Source of the DNA: JAFNAG01 sp963824985
GTDB lineage: Bacteria > Acidobacteriota > UBA6911
Assembly (NCBI GenBank): GCA_963824985.1
Contig: CAWGRQ010000026.1
Span: 62,001 to 126,000 of the forward strand
Length of the DNA: 64,000 nucleotides
Reading direction: 5' to 3'
Positions within the stretch are counted from its first letter, which is position 1; each line of letters begins with the position of its first letter. The translations under genes and the position numbers were made by a program. Shown here piece after piece: positions 53,303 to 62,702 of this stretch. The notes below the pieces were generated by a model. It was not told the origin of the DNA. It did no database searches and worked only from the letters and a program-made list of their open reading frames with translations.

Positions 53303-53454
53303 CCAGGCTGTAGCAGTTTAGGCTGTAGGCTGCAGGCTGTTATTATGCGCAGACAGCGGTATATCCAGATATCCAGAACTGTATACTTTAAGTTGGGCGA
53401 TTATTGCACCATTGGGAAGTTGACTTGAGTTCGCACTTTTGCTAACCTTTGGCC

Positions 53455-53781
53455 ATGGCCTGCTCGATTGAGTATTTCCATGCGCGCGTAAGAGCCGAAA
53501 TTGAGGCGTGGCCCGTGGACGTACTGGCGGATTACGCACGAATTGTCGAGCTGCTCATCGAGTACGGGCCAGATCTCGGACTTCCGCACTCGCGTGCATT
53601 GGGCAAAGGGCTATTTGAGCTGCGCCCTCGCGGTCGATCTGGCATCGGAAGAGCGTTCTGCGGCTTTCTCGTTGGGCGGCGGGTGGTGGTGGTTCACGCC
53701 TTTATCAAGAAGACCCAGCAAACGCCAGACCGGGAATTGAAGCTCGCACGCAAGCGAATCAAGGAGATTTTGAATGGCTGA
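53455..53781 (+). CDS. RelE/HigB-type toxin
   Basis: 108 residues from ATG 53455. The layout IEYFHARVRAEIEAWPVDVLADYARIVELLIEYGPDLGLPHSRALGKGLFELRPRGRSGIGRAFC, then VVVVHAFIKKTQQTPDRELKLARKRIKEIL is that of the HigB-like (DUF891/phage-derived Gp49-like) ribosome-dependent RNases. The basic strand and KKTQQTP region carry the usual active-site residues. It precedes its antitoxin with an 8-bp overlap, the toxin-first order typical of HigBA. Confidence 0.9.
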   Translation: MACSIEYFHARVRAEIEAWPVDVLADYARIVELLIEYGPDLGLPHSRALGKGLFELRPRGRSGIGRAFCGFLVGRRVVVVHAFIKKTQQTPDRELKLARKRIKEILNG

Positions 53782-54148
53782 GATGAAGTTCAAACCGGTT
53801 GCGCACAACCAAAAGACGTTTCTGAAGAAGGCATCGAAACGCAGAGGTTTCCGCGAGGCCTACGAAGCGCTTGCCGTAGAGTACGCGCTCGCACGCGAAA
53901 TGCTATCGGCGCGAAGCCGCGCCGGTCTAACGCAAGAAGCGGTCGCCACGCGCATGGGTACCACCAAGAGCGCCGTGTCACGCCTGGAGGCTGCGGGAAA
54001 ACACGCACCGTCGATGGCATCGCTCAAGAAATACGCCAACGCCGTCGGCTGCAGTCTCAAGATTGAGCTCGTACCGCAGCGCGAGAGTTTAGTCGCCCAA
54101 CAACACGGTCGAGCGGACGCGCGAAAAACCGCGCGCCGCTCACCGTGA
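53774..54148 (+). CDS. XRE-family antitoxin (HigA-like)
   Basis: 124 residues. The HTH lies at AREMLSARSRAGLTQEAVATRMGTTKSAVSRLEAAGKHAPSMASLKKYANAVG, after an N-terminal region (RRGFREAYEALAVEYAL) common in toxin-first antitoxins. The basic tail is poorly conserved. It overlaps the toxin stop and should both neutralise the toxin and repress the operon. Confidence 0.9.
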   Translation: MAEMKFKPVAHNQKTFLKKASKRRGFREAYEALAVEYALAREMLSARSRAGLTQEAVATRMGTTKSAVSRLEAAGKHAPSMASLKKYANAVGCSLKIELVPQRESLVAQQHGRADARKTARRSP

Positions 54149-54187
54149 ACGTTATCCCGCATTTCCGACTCAAGGAGCGATACAAAC

Positions 54188-54277
54188 ATGGCAATGACTC
54201 TCAAGGATACTCTCGCGCAGCTGGATTCGACCCCCTCACAAGCCGCGACTTCTCCCACCGCAAGGCATGGCTGGTAG
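54188..54277 (+). pseudogene. possible N-terminal scrap of a DNA alkylation repair (AlkD-like) gene
   Basis: Begins at ATG with AAGGAG upstream and reads MAMTLKDTLAQLDSTPSQAA before a stop after ARHGW. MTLKxTLAQLxxxG is how AlkD-like HEAT-repeat proteins of some phyla start. Only about 29 codons remain; weak evidence. The rest of 54280-54660 shows no gene. Confidence 0.35.
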
Positions 54278-54734
54278 ACAGGTTGCGGTTTCTTGCGGCC
54301 ATCTTCCTTCGGATCCAGATTCCATCTCGCCGCCGGGTTGCTTTCCAGTCTGCGCAAGTTTGCAGATCAACTCGGCAGGCGGTGGCTCAAAGGCGTTGCC
54401 ACAGCTCGTGCCGCCTTCGCATCATCACCGCCGCAATTGGCCTGATCCCTTACGCGCCCACGATCCAATCTTCTGCCGATTTTGAAAAACCTTCTAACCG
54501 CATCGCCCGCTTCTTGCAGCATCGAAGTCACCCTTATGCCAGTGGCCGCCCTACTGCCCTGACCTTTGCCGATCCGTTTCACCCAACAGCTACATCCCTT
54601 CCCTCAGTGCCAATTCGCACCTCCCCCGCAGAGGCTCAGACATAGACTGGATAAAAATGGAGAATAATGAGTGTCCACACCTTCTCCGTCATCAAGAAGT
54701 TGTACTTGTTTAGCCAAATCAAATGGATGAAGAA

Positions 54735-54877
54735 GCAAAACGCAAGGACGCAAGGACGCAAAGATCGACACGGAGCAACAGGCGTGGGCGCAGCGCTTCG
54801 CGCTGGCGCATCCTTGGGCGAGCCACGCCCGCGAACCGAAAGGAATCTCTTTGCGTCCTTGCGTCTTTGCGTTCTGC
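54735..54877. repeat. inverted repeat of aacgcaaggacgcaaag units
   Basis: gcaaaacgcaaggacgcaag and following (about 54732-54762) is inverted at about 54843-54877 (tctttgcgtccttgcgtctt), giving a long stem with a GC-rich 80-bp centre. Same family as 1657-1723. Non-coding. Confidence 0.75.
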
Positions 54878-54953
54878 TGTTCAGCATCGGCTAAACAGTT
54901 GCAAGAAGTTAATGCACGCACCGGATTGCCCATGCATGATATAAGTCAGGACC

Positions 54954-55091
54954 ATGACTTCATTCTTTATCAGCCTGTTCGCCGGCTTCGGCGCCTTTTT
55001 CCGTTCCCGTTATAGCCTCGGCCTGGAGATCCTTGCTCTCCGCCAGCAATTGGGCGTGCTCAAGCGAAAACATATAAGCACTCACTCTTAA
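54954..55091 (+). pseudogene. N-terminal scrap of an integrase-core transposase
   Basis: 45 codons ending FRSRYSLGLEILALRQQLGV then LKRKH, the first segment of a common DDE integrase-type transposase, cut by a stop at 55089. A fragment from the middle of the same family lies at 27059-27241. Confidence 0.8.
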
Positions 55092-55423
55092 GAATACCCA
55101 GGAGCATACAAATCCCATTCCTGTTGAGCATCTCCTCGGGTATACAACCGGATGCGATGACCTGTCCATTCTGATCAATAAGGATAAGTAGAATTGGCTG
55201 CCTTGTCCCAGACCCTTCCTCGGGAATACCCCGATTCATGGGATGCTCATGGCGTCTGATATGAAGAATTATGTCAACTTCACGGGCGAACCCGCGACTG
55301 CATCCCCGTCATAACCCAAAACATCGGTTCGGGATAGAGCGATTGGGCAGACCTCTGCTTAGCGGGAGCATAATGTACTATAAGTATATATGTGTAGTAG
55401 ACATTTTTGGTGAAAGGAGTGTT
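55092..55423. other. gene-free region
   Basis: One minus-strand stretch (about 55190-55085) reads LILIDQNGQVIASGCIPEEM, resembling the end of a protein, but has no start or continuation. The end near 55380-55400 is AT-rich and could hold a promoter for the small ORF at 55424. Confidence 0.35.
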
Positions 55424-55552
55424 ATGTTAAGGATCGAGCTGCGCGCTCCGAACCGATCCCACATTCGCAGAGTCCTGGAATCGACGATCGAAGAGATCAA
55501 CGCGATCGAAAGCATATTTTCGGCGTCGGCCTCATGCTGGTTTTGGCCCTGA
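55424..55552 (+). CDS. 42-residue peptide ORF
   Basis: MLRIELRAPNRSHIRRVLES, then a short acidic helix and a tail ending IFSASASCWFWP. It has an excellent AAAGGAG seven bases before ATG, and an AT-rich promoter-like region upstream. The charged helical first part followed by a small Ser/Ala/Cys and aromatic tail recalls leader-core arrangement of modified peptides, but no modification enzyme gene is nearby. No family recognised; may be spurious. Confidence 0.35.
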   Translation: MLRIELRAPNRSHIRRVLESTIEEINAIESIFSASASCWFWP

Positions 55553-55823
55553 AAAGTCAAACTTGAACGGCATGTCCTGCAACCCGAATTAACCGAGTTA
55601 TGAGACAATAAGTAACTCAAGCTACAGTGCATGTACCTCATGGTAGATCGCGGGTCAGTTCAATACAGCTCACGCGGATGGTCAAAATTGTACGCCCCCA
55701 GTCGGTGGTGGGGGACTACAGTGCCACGTTAATCATCTCCTTGGCTCTCGAACGGGATGCAGATGCACACGGATGCGCGCGAATTATGCAGGTGCAAGGT
55801 TGCTGCTGGTGAATTCGACAACT

Positions 55824-55890
55824 GAAATCGGTAACAGGGGCGTCATTCACTGATTTTGAAAAAGTGAATGACGCCCCTTTCACCGATTTC
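55824..55890. repeat. strong composite hairpin
   Basis: Outer stem 55824-55832 with 55882-55890 (9 bp), a 3x3 internal loop, then a perfect inner stem 55836-55851 with 55863-55878 (16 bp) around an 11-base loop. No T-run follows, so an intrinsic terminator is unlikely. The surrounding 55553-56309 has no gene. Confidence 0.8.
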
Positions 55891-56309
55891 CCCAAGTTTG
55901 AGTCTTGCTGCTTCATGATAGACACTCTGCCCATCCTTTTCTAAGAGTGCGGCTTTAGGAAGGCTCCAGTACCGCGCAATCCCCCTTAAATGTATACCAT
56001 CCTTCCGGGGACCTCAGGTTCACGCCCGAGACCCTACTTTTTTTCGAGTTCCATTCCTAATGACCATAATGAGCAGTATTGCTCAAGATATAGGTCAATG
56101 TGCGACAGACAAGCAATTTCAATACAGGGACAATGAAAGATGATCACGGTCGAATATCTGGAATGGAATAGATTTCTTTCCCCCAAAATAGACGACGTGA
56201 TTGACAGAAAACGATGAAGGAGAAGCGCATCTCATCCTGAGCTCGATGGCAACACCAAAAGGTGAGTGTATCGGTGGTGAACGAAAGATCTCTCGGAGGC
56301 TTGAAGCAT

Positions 56310-59300
56310 ATGTTCAAACGCAGCAGTTGGGTCGTAATCTCACTAGTTGCGGGATTGTTCTCAGTCGTAATGCCTGCGATGGGATCCAATTTCACAACAG
56401 GCACTCAGACGGCGCGAAAATTCGGTACGCATGAGATTGTCCTCTCCGGCAATGGAGCAGTCTCCAAACCCTTCGACACGGTCGCAACAGTCACGTTTAC
56501 ACCGCCTTCCGGCCCTGCGAGGGCTATCACTGTGCGCGCTTTTTATGATGGAGAAAATACCTGGCGGGCACGCGTCTATGTCACGGAAACGGGCACGTGG
56601 CAGTGGTCTTCAAGCGCGGTCTTCGATCCTCTCCTTAACGGTAATTCTGGATGGTTTGCTGCTGTTGATTCGATTCTGCCGGGAAGGGTGAAACCTCAAC
56701 CCGGAAACGCGAAAGGGTGGTTGACCGAGGACGGAAGGTCGTTTCTCAGCGTAAGCGACACTGAGTGGCTGCTGCTCAGTCAAGATTCGCAGCTGATTCG
56801 GAATTGGCAGCAACTCACTCAGAATGACGCGGCCAGAGACATCAATGTTCTGGGTCCGGTCGCTTTCCTGGAGGACTGGGGTACAGGGGACATCCCCAAC
56901 CAAGGCAAAAACGAGGCTTGGCCAGGAGAAATCTCGATGGACTATACCCGGTACGATCTCACCAAGTTTCAGAGCGCAGAGAACCGGCTGATATGGATTT
57001 TTGATAACTATCCCGACATTTTCATCAGCGCCATGCTTTTTGGAACTCAGGGACTCGATACATGGTTGGGCCTGCAGACATCTGAACAGAACAGCACCAT
57101 GGATTATATGATCGCCCGTTGGTCCGCCTTCCCGAGTTTGATTTGGCTCGTTAGAGAGGATCAAGACATTCCCAACTCCGTCACATTGGCTTTTAACCGT
57201 GAAATAATCAATTACTTTTCCGCCAACGAGCCCTGGAGGCACCTGATTTCCACTGAGCGTTGCCAGGGCGGTGGGTGCGCCAGCTTTGTGCAGATCCACA
57301 CCACAGCGGGAAACAGCTACGACCTGGCGGGGCTGACGTCGGAAGCGAGCTTAGGCCATCGGATTCGCGCGGTCGACGGCGTCGGCAACCTGAGCACTAG
57401 CTACTCCGACGTGGCGAGCACCATGGCACAGGCCGCTACCTCGGGCCTGGTCGCGGCCTATGCGTTCAATGAAGGGGTGGGAACGACAGTGGCCGACGCT
57501 TCCGGCAACAACAATATTGGGATTCTCCTCAACGGGCCCACGTGGACGATGGCGGGCAAATATGGCAATGCGCTGGCGTTTGACGGGGTCAATGACCTCG
57601 TGTTGATCAGCAGTTCGGCGTCACTGAACCTGTCGACGGGGATGACGTTGGAAGCCTGGGTATACCCGACGGCATCGCAGAGCGGCTGGCGGACAATCAT
57701 CCAGCGTCAAGTGGATGCATATCTGCTGCATGCCAGCAATGACGAAGGCGCGCTGCGTCCGGCAGGGGGAGGAACCTTTAATAGCGGGCTAGGCTATACT
57801 GGCGCGCCGAGCGCCCTTGGGGTGAATACGTGGAGCCATGTGACCCTGACGTGGAACGGGACGACGCTGCAGCTGTATGTAAACGGGACACAGGTGGTGA
57901 GCATGAGCCAGGGGGGGACTCTGCAGACGGCAGCGGGCGGAGCGGGTGCCATCCAGATCGGCGGGAACAGTCCATATGGGGAGTACTTTATCGGCCGCAT
58001 TGACGAAGTACGGATCTACAATCGCGCACTCTCGGCCGCTGAGATCCAGACGGACATGAGTACAACGGTGGTGCCGACAGTGGTGGACACGACGCGGCCG
58101 AGCAATCCCACAGGCTTGACGGCGACGGCAGCGGGCGCTTCGCAGATCAACGTGGCCTGGACGGCCTCGACCGATGCCGGGGGCAGCGGGTTGGCGGGCT
58201 ACCGCGTGGAGCGCTGCCAGGGCGCCTTGTGTAAGACCTTCGCGCAGATCGCCACGGCTTCGGCAAACAGCTACATGGACACAGGGCTGACGGCCGGCAA
58301 GACCTACAGGTATCGGGTTCGCGCGGTGGACGGCGCCGGCAACCTGAGCACCAACTACTCCAATGTGGCAAGCGCCACGACCCAAGTGCCGGACACGACG
58401 CGACCGAGCAAGCCCACAGGCTTGACGGCGACGGCGGCGGGCGCTTCGCAGATCAACGTGGCCTGGACGGCCTCGACCGATGCCGGGGGCAGCGGATTGG
58501 CGGGGTACCGCGTGGAGCGTTGCCCGGGAGCCGGGTGCACAAGCTTTGCGCAGATCGCCACGGCTTCGGCCAACAGCTACGGGGACACAGGGCTGACGGT
58601 CGGCGCCGGTTACAGCTATCGGGTTCGTGCGGTGGACGGCGCCGGCAACCTGAGCACCAACTACTCCAATGTGGCAAGCGCCACGACCCAAGTGCCGGAC
58701 ATGACACAGCCGAGCGATCCCACAGGCTTGACGGCGACGGCGGCGGGCGCTTCGCAGATCAACGTGGCCTGGACGGCCTCGACCGATGCCGGGGGCAGCG
58801 GGTTGGCGGGGTACCGCGTGGAGCGTTGCCCGGGAGCCGGGTGCACAAGCTTTGCGCAGATCGCCACGGCTTCGGCCAACAGCTACGGGGACACAGGGCT
58901 GACGGTCGGCGCCGGTTACAGCTATCGGGTTCGTGCGGTGGACGGCGCCGGCAACCTGAGCACCAACTACTCCAATGTGGCAAGCGCCACGACCCATGTG
59001 CCGGACATGACACAGCCGAGCGATCCCACAGGCTTGACGGCGACGGCAGCGGGCGCTTCGCAGATCAACGTGGCCTGGACAGCCTCGACCGATGCCGGGG
59101 GCAGCGGATTGGCGGGGTACCGCGTGGAGCGTTGCCCGGGAGCCGGGTGCACAAGCTTTGCGCAGATCGCCACGGCTTCGGCCAACAGCTACGGGGACAC
59201 AGGGCTGACGGCCGGCGCCGGTTACAGCTATCGGGTTCGCGCGGTGGACGGCGCCGGCAACCTGAGTACCAACTACTCCAATGTGGCAAGCGCCACGACC

Positions 59301-60656
59301 CAGACGATTTCCACGCAATCGTATGGCCTCGAATGGCCGGGCGACGGTGCTGTGCGCCGTATGCTCTACTGGCACAACCCGTTTCCAATCTACGACGCCA
59401 CTTACATTTTCAAAGTTTATCCGCGCAAAAAAACGAGCGGGCTGTATCGCTACTACACGATGTTTTTCTGGGGCAACGACGGCACATTCATCTGGGATGG
59501 CGGCAATGCCAATACCTACTATGGTGCTCATCCGTATCCCGTTCCCGCGCCCGGCGGTCCCGGTCAGTGGGAGATTGCGGTCAATGGTGGTGATTACCTC
59601 ACTGGCACCGAGGTCCAGTGGGATCGCTGGTACACACAGGCGTTCCGCGCCTGGCGTGAGTCGCCGTCAATCACGCATCACGAGTTCTACTGGGACTGGC
59701 CGGATACGAGTAAGGTCATTTCGCGAACGTACGTCGATTCTGCTTGGGCTAACAGCAATCCTCCGACGCCGGCGATTGTAATCGGGCAAACGCCAGATCT
59801 GAGGGGCGAATCGTGGGGAGGGTATCCAGGGTGGGAAGAATTCAACGGTATCATCCGAGGCATTCAGATCTACTCCGGGCTGCTCTCGTTAGCCGACATC
59901 CAATCTGAGATTGCGGGGCCGCAATCTACCACCGCCGGGCAAAACCTGATGTGGTATCTCAACGTCGATCCTCGTCCCAACGATGTGACCGACAAGAAGG
60001 GTATTGGCGTTGCGCACAACCCGTCGTGGAGCGGTACGACGGCCTTGGAGTGGACCGACCAACCGTCTCCCCCTCCCGACACTACTCCTCCCTCAATCCC
60101 CACAAACCCTAACGCTACCTCTGTATCTTCCAGTCAGATTAACTTTTCCTGGACGGCCTCGACCGATGCCGGGGGCAGCGGATTGGCGGGGTACCGCGTG
60201 GAGCGTTGCCCGGGAGCCGGGTGCACAAGCTTTGCGCAGATCGCCACGGCTTCGGCCAACAGCTACGGGGACACAGGGCTGACGGCCGGCGCCAGTTACA
60301 GCTATCGGGTTCGCGCGGTGGACGGCGCCGGCAACCTGAGCACCAACTACTCCAATGTGGCGAGCGCCACGACCCAAGTGCCGGACATGACACAGCCGAG
60401 CGATCCCACAGGCTTGACGGCGACGGCGGCGGGCGCTTCGCAGATCAACGTGGCCTGGACGGCCTCGACCGATGCCGCGGGCAGCGGATTGGCGGGGTAC
60501 CGCGTGGAGCGTTGCCCGGGAGCCGGGTGCACAAGCTTTGCGCAGATCGCCACGGCTTCGGCCAACAGCTACGGGGAAAGGGGGGAAAGGGGGGACCGTC
60601 ACCAGTGTCCCTCCTCGCTATCCCCATTCCCGCCTTCTGCGTTCGCCTTGCCTTAG
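56310..60656 (+). CDS. secreted multidomain protein: DUF5060, truncated glycoside-hydrolase part, LamG domains, FN3 repeats
   Basis: 1448 residues from ATG 56310 (GGAGG upstream), signal peptide 1-26. Order: DUF5060-like beta domain (about 30-105); part of a DUF4038-type barrel (about 125-313) that stops at EPWRHLIST; half an FN3 unit (314-375); a LamG jelly roll (377-583, ending IGRIDEVRIYNRALSAAEI); four FN3 units of 102 residues (591-999); a second jelly-roll-like domain (1000-1253); one more FN3 unit and a sixth cut off at about 1422. FN3 units are almost identical in DNA, implying recent duplication or conversion. The last 26 residues are out of family and come from a repeat at 60576 onward, so the 3' end is truncated. 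The barrel is incomplete, so enzyme activity is doubtful; surface glycan binding is likely. Confidence 0.8.
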   Translation: MFKRSSWVVISLVAGLFSVVMPAMGSNFTTGTQTARKFGTHEIVLSGNGAVSKPFDTVATVTFTPPSGPARAITVRAFYDGENTWRARVYVTETGTWQWSSSAVFDPLLNGNSGWFAAVDSILPGRVKPQPGNAKGWLTEDGRSFLSVSDTEWLLLSQDSQLIRNWQQLTQNDAARDINVLGPVAFLEDWGTGDIPNQGKNEAWPGEISMDYTRYDLTKFQSAENRLIWIFDNYPDIFISAMLFGTQGLDTWLGLQTSEQNSTMDYMIARWSAFPSLIWLVREDQDIPNSVTLAFNREIINYFSANEPWRHLISTERCQGGGCASFVQIHTTAGNSYDLAGLTSEASLGHRIRAVDGVGNLSTSYSDVASTMAQAATSGLVAAYAFNEGVGTTVADASGNNNIGILLNGPTWTMAGKYGNALAFDGVNDLVLISSSASLNLSTGMTLEAWVYPTASQSGWRTIIQRQVDAYLLHASNDEGALRPAGGGTFNSGLGYTGAPSALGVNTWSHVTLTWNGTTLQLYVNGTQVVSMSQGGTLQTAAGGAGAIQIGGNSPYGEYFIGRIDEVRIYNRALSAAEIQTDMSTTVVPTVVDTTRPSNPTGLTATAAGASQINVAWTASTDAGGSGLAGYRVERCQGALCKTFAQIATASANSYMDTGLTAGKTYRYRVRAVDGAGNLSTNYSNVASATTQVPDTTRPSKPTGLTATAAGASQINVAWTASTDAGGSGLAGYRVERCPGAGCTSFAQIATASANSYGDTGLTVGAGYSYRVRAVDGAGNLSTNYSNVASATTQVPDMTQPSDPTGLTATAAGASQINVAWTASTDAGGSGLAGYRVERCPGAGCTSFAQIATASANSYGDTGLTVGAGYSYRVRAVDGAGNLSTNYSNVASATTHVPDMTQPSDPTGLTATAAGASQINVAWTASTDAGGSGLAGYRVERCPGAGCTSFAQIATASANSYGDTGLTAGAGYSYRVRAVDGAGNLSTNYSNVASATTQTISTQSYGLEWPGDGAVRRMLYWHNPFPIYDATYIFKVYPRKKTSGLYRYYTMFFWGNDGTFIWDGGNANTYYGAHPYPVPAPGGPGQWEIAVNGGDYLTGTEVQWDRWYTQAFRAWRESPSITHHEFYWDWPDTSKVISRTYVDSAWANSNPPTPAIVIGQTPDLRGESWGGYPGWEEFNGIIRGIQIYSGLLSLADIQSEIAGPQSTTAGQNLMWYLNVDPRPNDVTDKKGIGVAHNPSWSGTTALEWTDQPSPPPDTTPPSIPTNPNATSVSSSQINFSWTASTDAGGSGLAGYRVERCPGAGCTSFAQIATASANSYGDTGLTAGASYSYRVRAVDGAGNLSTNYSNVASATTQVPDMTQPSDPTGLTATAAGASQINVAWTASTDAAGSGLAGYRVERCPGAGCTSFAQIATASANSYGERGERGDRHQCPSSLSPFPPSAFALP
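58084..60580 (+). repeat. 306-bp FN3-coding tandem repeats
   Basis: Units start near 58084, 58390, 58696, 59002, then after a 770-bp interruption at 60076 and 60382 (partial). Unit period is 306 bp; units 2-4 differ by only a few bases. Useful caution: short-read assembly could collapse or mis-order them. Confidence 0.9.
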
Positions 60657-60678
60657 GGGACACTGGTGACTGTCCCCC
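60590..60678. repeat. inverted repeat gggggaccgtcaccagtgtccc
   Basis: Arms 60590-60611 and 60656-60678 pair with one internal mismatch. A single arm-like copy occurs at about 12372-12395. It interrupts the FN3 gene end and supplies its last codons and stop. 60680-61085 shows only a short C-terminal-like stretch (NELAAEVKQLVDRVRQAQ at about 60720-60775) and no gene. Confidence 0.8.
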
Positions 60679-61085
60679 TTCCTGGGGAATTAAAAGGGGC
60701 AATCAAAGCACAACCAGCGCACCAACGAGCTGGCCGCCGAAGTCAAGCAGCTGGTCGACCGGGTGCGTCAGGCGCAGTCGAAAAAGCACGCCTTATGAGC
60801 ATTGCTATTCGGAAGCGCCAGAATAAGTGTGCGGCGGGAAACCGGGTACTGGACGAATGCAAGGATTACACCGGGCACCCGCCTGAAATGCAAAACCTGC
60901 ATCCGACAGCGCCACTCCTGGGCCCGGCGGCTTTCCTCAAAAACCGGGTTGCACCCGCAAATCAAATCCTATCAGTAAGTAATCGACGCTCTTCTCCCCG
61001 GCAGGCCTGGAACTGAAAACCTGGCACATCGCGTGCAATAGAGCCGGCTGTGATCATCAAGGTCACCAGAAAGGAGAAAACAATC

Positions 61086-61478
61086 ATGAAAGGCATCAAG
61101 TACATCCTGGCTCTATCCGCAGCAGTCATGCTCGTGCTTGGGGTTTCCAACACATACTCGCAAGGCAAACCTCAGGTTCCCGTACAGAACCGGCAGGGAG
61201 TTATTGACGCGAACGGAGACGGCATCTGCGACATCACCGGTCAGAAGATAGGAACCGGCGCGGCAAATGCCCAGGGGCAGCAGGCTAAGCGCGGGAAACA
61301 GAACGGACCCGGTGACGGGACCGGCAACCTGGGGACCCGGCCGCAGGACGGCACCGGATACGGCTCGCTTTCCGGCAAGCGAACCGGTCCGCAGGACGGC
61401 TCGAAGGCTCGCATCGGACAGGGTACGCGTCCCGGTGCCGCCGGCGCGCAAATGGGAGGCCGCGGCCGCAAGAAGTAG
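61086..61478 (+). CDS. small secreted Gly/Gln-rich protein
   Basis: 130 residues from ATG 61086 with AAAGGAG upstream. Signal peptide 1-25 (YILALSAAVMLVLGVSNTYS). Mature part: VIDANGDGICDITGQKIG, whose DxNxDG resembles a calcium-binding loop, then basic Gly/Gln/Thr-rich sequence to GGRGRKK. No family recognised. It is on the same strand as and 174 bp upstream of a DUF4405 membrane protein, possibly related in function. Confidence 0.65.
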   Translation: MKGIKYILALSAAVMLVLGVSNTYSQGKPQVPVQNRQGVIDANGDGICDITGQKIGTGAANAQGQQAKRGKQNGPGDGTGNLGTRPQDGTGYGSLSGKRTGPQDGSKARIGQGTRPGAAGAQMGGRGRKK

Positions 61479-61651
61479 GCCGAGGAATCCGCTCACCACC
61501 TGTCACGGGACCTGGAACCGGGAACCAAACCGGATTCCGCGCCCGGGTCCCCTGACGCTTCCCCGGCCGGCAGTCGGCGCCGGTTCATTGCCTGAACAGG
61601 TCGCCGAAACCAACCGGCAGGACTTCATATCAAGAAAAAGGAGCCGACAAT

Positions 61652-62503
61652 ATGACCCGCAAAAGATTCAATTTCAGGACCTTCACTTCTCTCCTGCTTA
61701 CATGGTGCTTTCTCGTCCTTCTCGTTTCCGGCGCCGTGCTGTACGTGGCCCCTCCCGGACGCATTGCCAATTGGACGCGCTGGCAGTTGATCATCCTGAC
61801 CAAGGAGCAATGGCAGGCGGTTCACACCCTGACCGCGATCGTTTTCCTGATCGGCGGGCTGTTCCATCTCCTGAAGTTCAATTGGAGGGCGTTTCTTGCT
61901 TATCTCCGGAGGAAGAGCGGACCGGGTCTGCAAATCCGGCATGAAATGATCGCGTCAGTAATTGTATTCGGCGCCATTCTCGCAGGCACTATCGCGCAGC
62001 AATCCCCGTTTCAAAACGTGATGTCGGCAGCCGAGTCGATCCGGGCATCCTGGGAAGACCCATCGACGGTGGCGCCTATACCTCACATGGAGGAGATGAC
62101 GCTCGATGAATTCGCGAAGAGCCTGCAGATGGATCCAGGCACACTCACCCAGGAACTTCAGGCTCTTGGCTATGCTGCCGCAAGTCAACAGGAACCGCTC
62201 CGGCAATTGGCAAGTCGTTACGAACGATCCCCGGTTCAGATCTATACCGCCTTGAAACTTCGGACAGGTTCGACATTGACCGTTGATCACCTGCCGGTGA
62301 CCGGCGGTGGCTCGGGTCAGGGATTCAAGACCCTGGCACAGGTTGCAGCCGAGGTCGGCCTCGATCCGGAAGCGGCCGTCCGCGGCCTTGCAGGCCGGGG
62401 GATTACCGCCAAAGCCGAAGAGCGGATGCGTGACATCGCCGAGCGCACCGGCCGGAAACCGTACGAGTTGATTGAGACCCTTAAGGGCCTCCAGGAGAAG
62501 TGA
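61652..62503 (+). CDS. DUF4405 membrane protein with long soluble tail
   Basis: 283 residues; AAAGGAG upstream of the ATG. The N-terminal 110 residues have three or so membrane segments (TSLLLTWCFLVLLVSGAVLYV; VHTLTAIVFLIGGLFHLLKFNW; IASVIVFGAILAGTIA). Histidines in AVHTLTAI and LFHLLKF could bind haem, as in DUF4405/cytochrome b561-like proteins. The remainder is soluble with two repeats of a small helical motif (MTLDEFAKSLQMDPGTLTQELQALG; TLAQVAAEVGLDPEAAVRGLAGRGI), similar to the domain seen in DUF4405 proteins of Deltaproteobacteria. The role is probably electron transfer; uncertain. Confidence 0.8.
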   Translation: MTRKRFNFRTFTSLLLTWCFLVLLVSGAVLYVAPPGRIANWTRWQLIILTKEQWQAVHTLTAIVFLIGGLFHLLKFNWRAFLAYLRRKSGPGLQIRHEMIASVIVFGAILAGTIAQQSPFQNVMSAAESIRASWEDPSTVAPIPHMEEMTLDEFAKSLQMDPGTLTQELQALGYAAASQQEPLRQLASRYERSPVQIYTALKLRTGSTLTVDHLPVTGGGSGQGFKTLAQVAAEVGLDPEAAVRGLAGRGITAKAEERMRDIAERTGRKPYELIETLKGLQEK

Positions 62504-62542
62504 TACGCCGGGCAGGTCGATGCGTGTTAACCCAAAGAGCAT

Positions 62543-62622
62543 GCCGCGGATTGCACGGATTACACAGATTGCACTCAAAAAGGGCGATCCGAAGAGATAA
62601 GTCTCAGTGAAATCCGTGGCTT
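62543..62622. repeat. ccgcggatt...aatccgtggc inverted repeat
   Basis: Opens ccgcggattgcacggattac and closes agtgaaatccgtggc, the ends of the ccacggatt family, with a short unique core. Located in the space between the convergent DUF4405 and CocE-type genes. Confidence 0.6.
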
Positions 62623-62702
62623 GATATTATTGATCGCGCTTGAGTGAACAGCATCGGAGCTGGACCCGACCGCGGCGATTGAATCTCGCCGCCATGACCG
62701 GA

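Noticed and set aside
57789..59531. 580-codon minus-strand frame with repeats (GRGACHIGVVGAQVAGAVHR)
   Set aside because: Antisense of the FN3 repeats; its repetition only mirrors the 306-bp units.
58084..60580. CRISPR-like array
   Set aside because: The repeats are 306 bp, coding, and translate into FN3 domains; no spacers and no cas genes anywhere in the window.
60666..61016. 116-codon frame after the FN3 gene
   Set aside because: No ribosome site or recognisable domain, and another frame shows a better but tiny C-terminal scrap (NELAAEVKQLVDRV).
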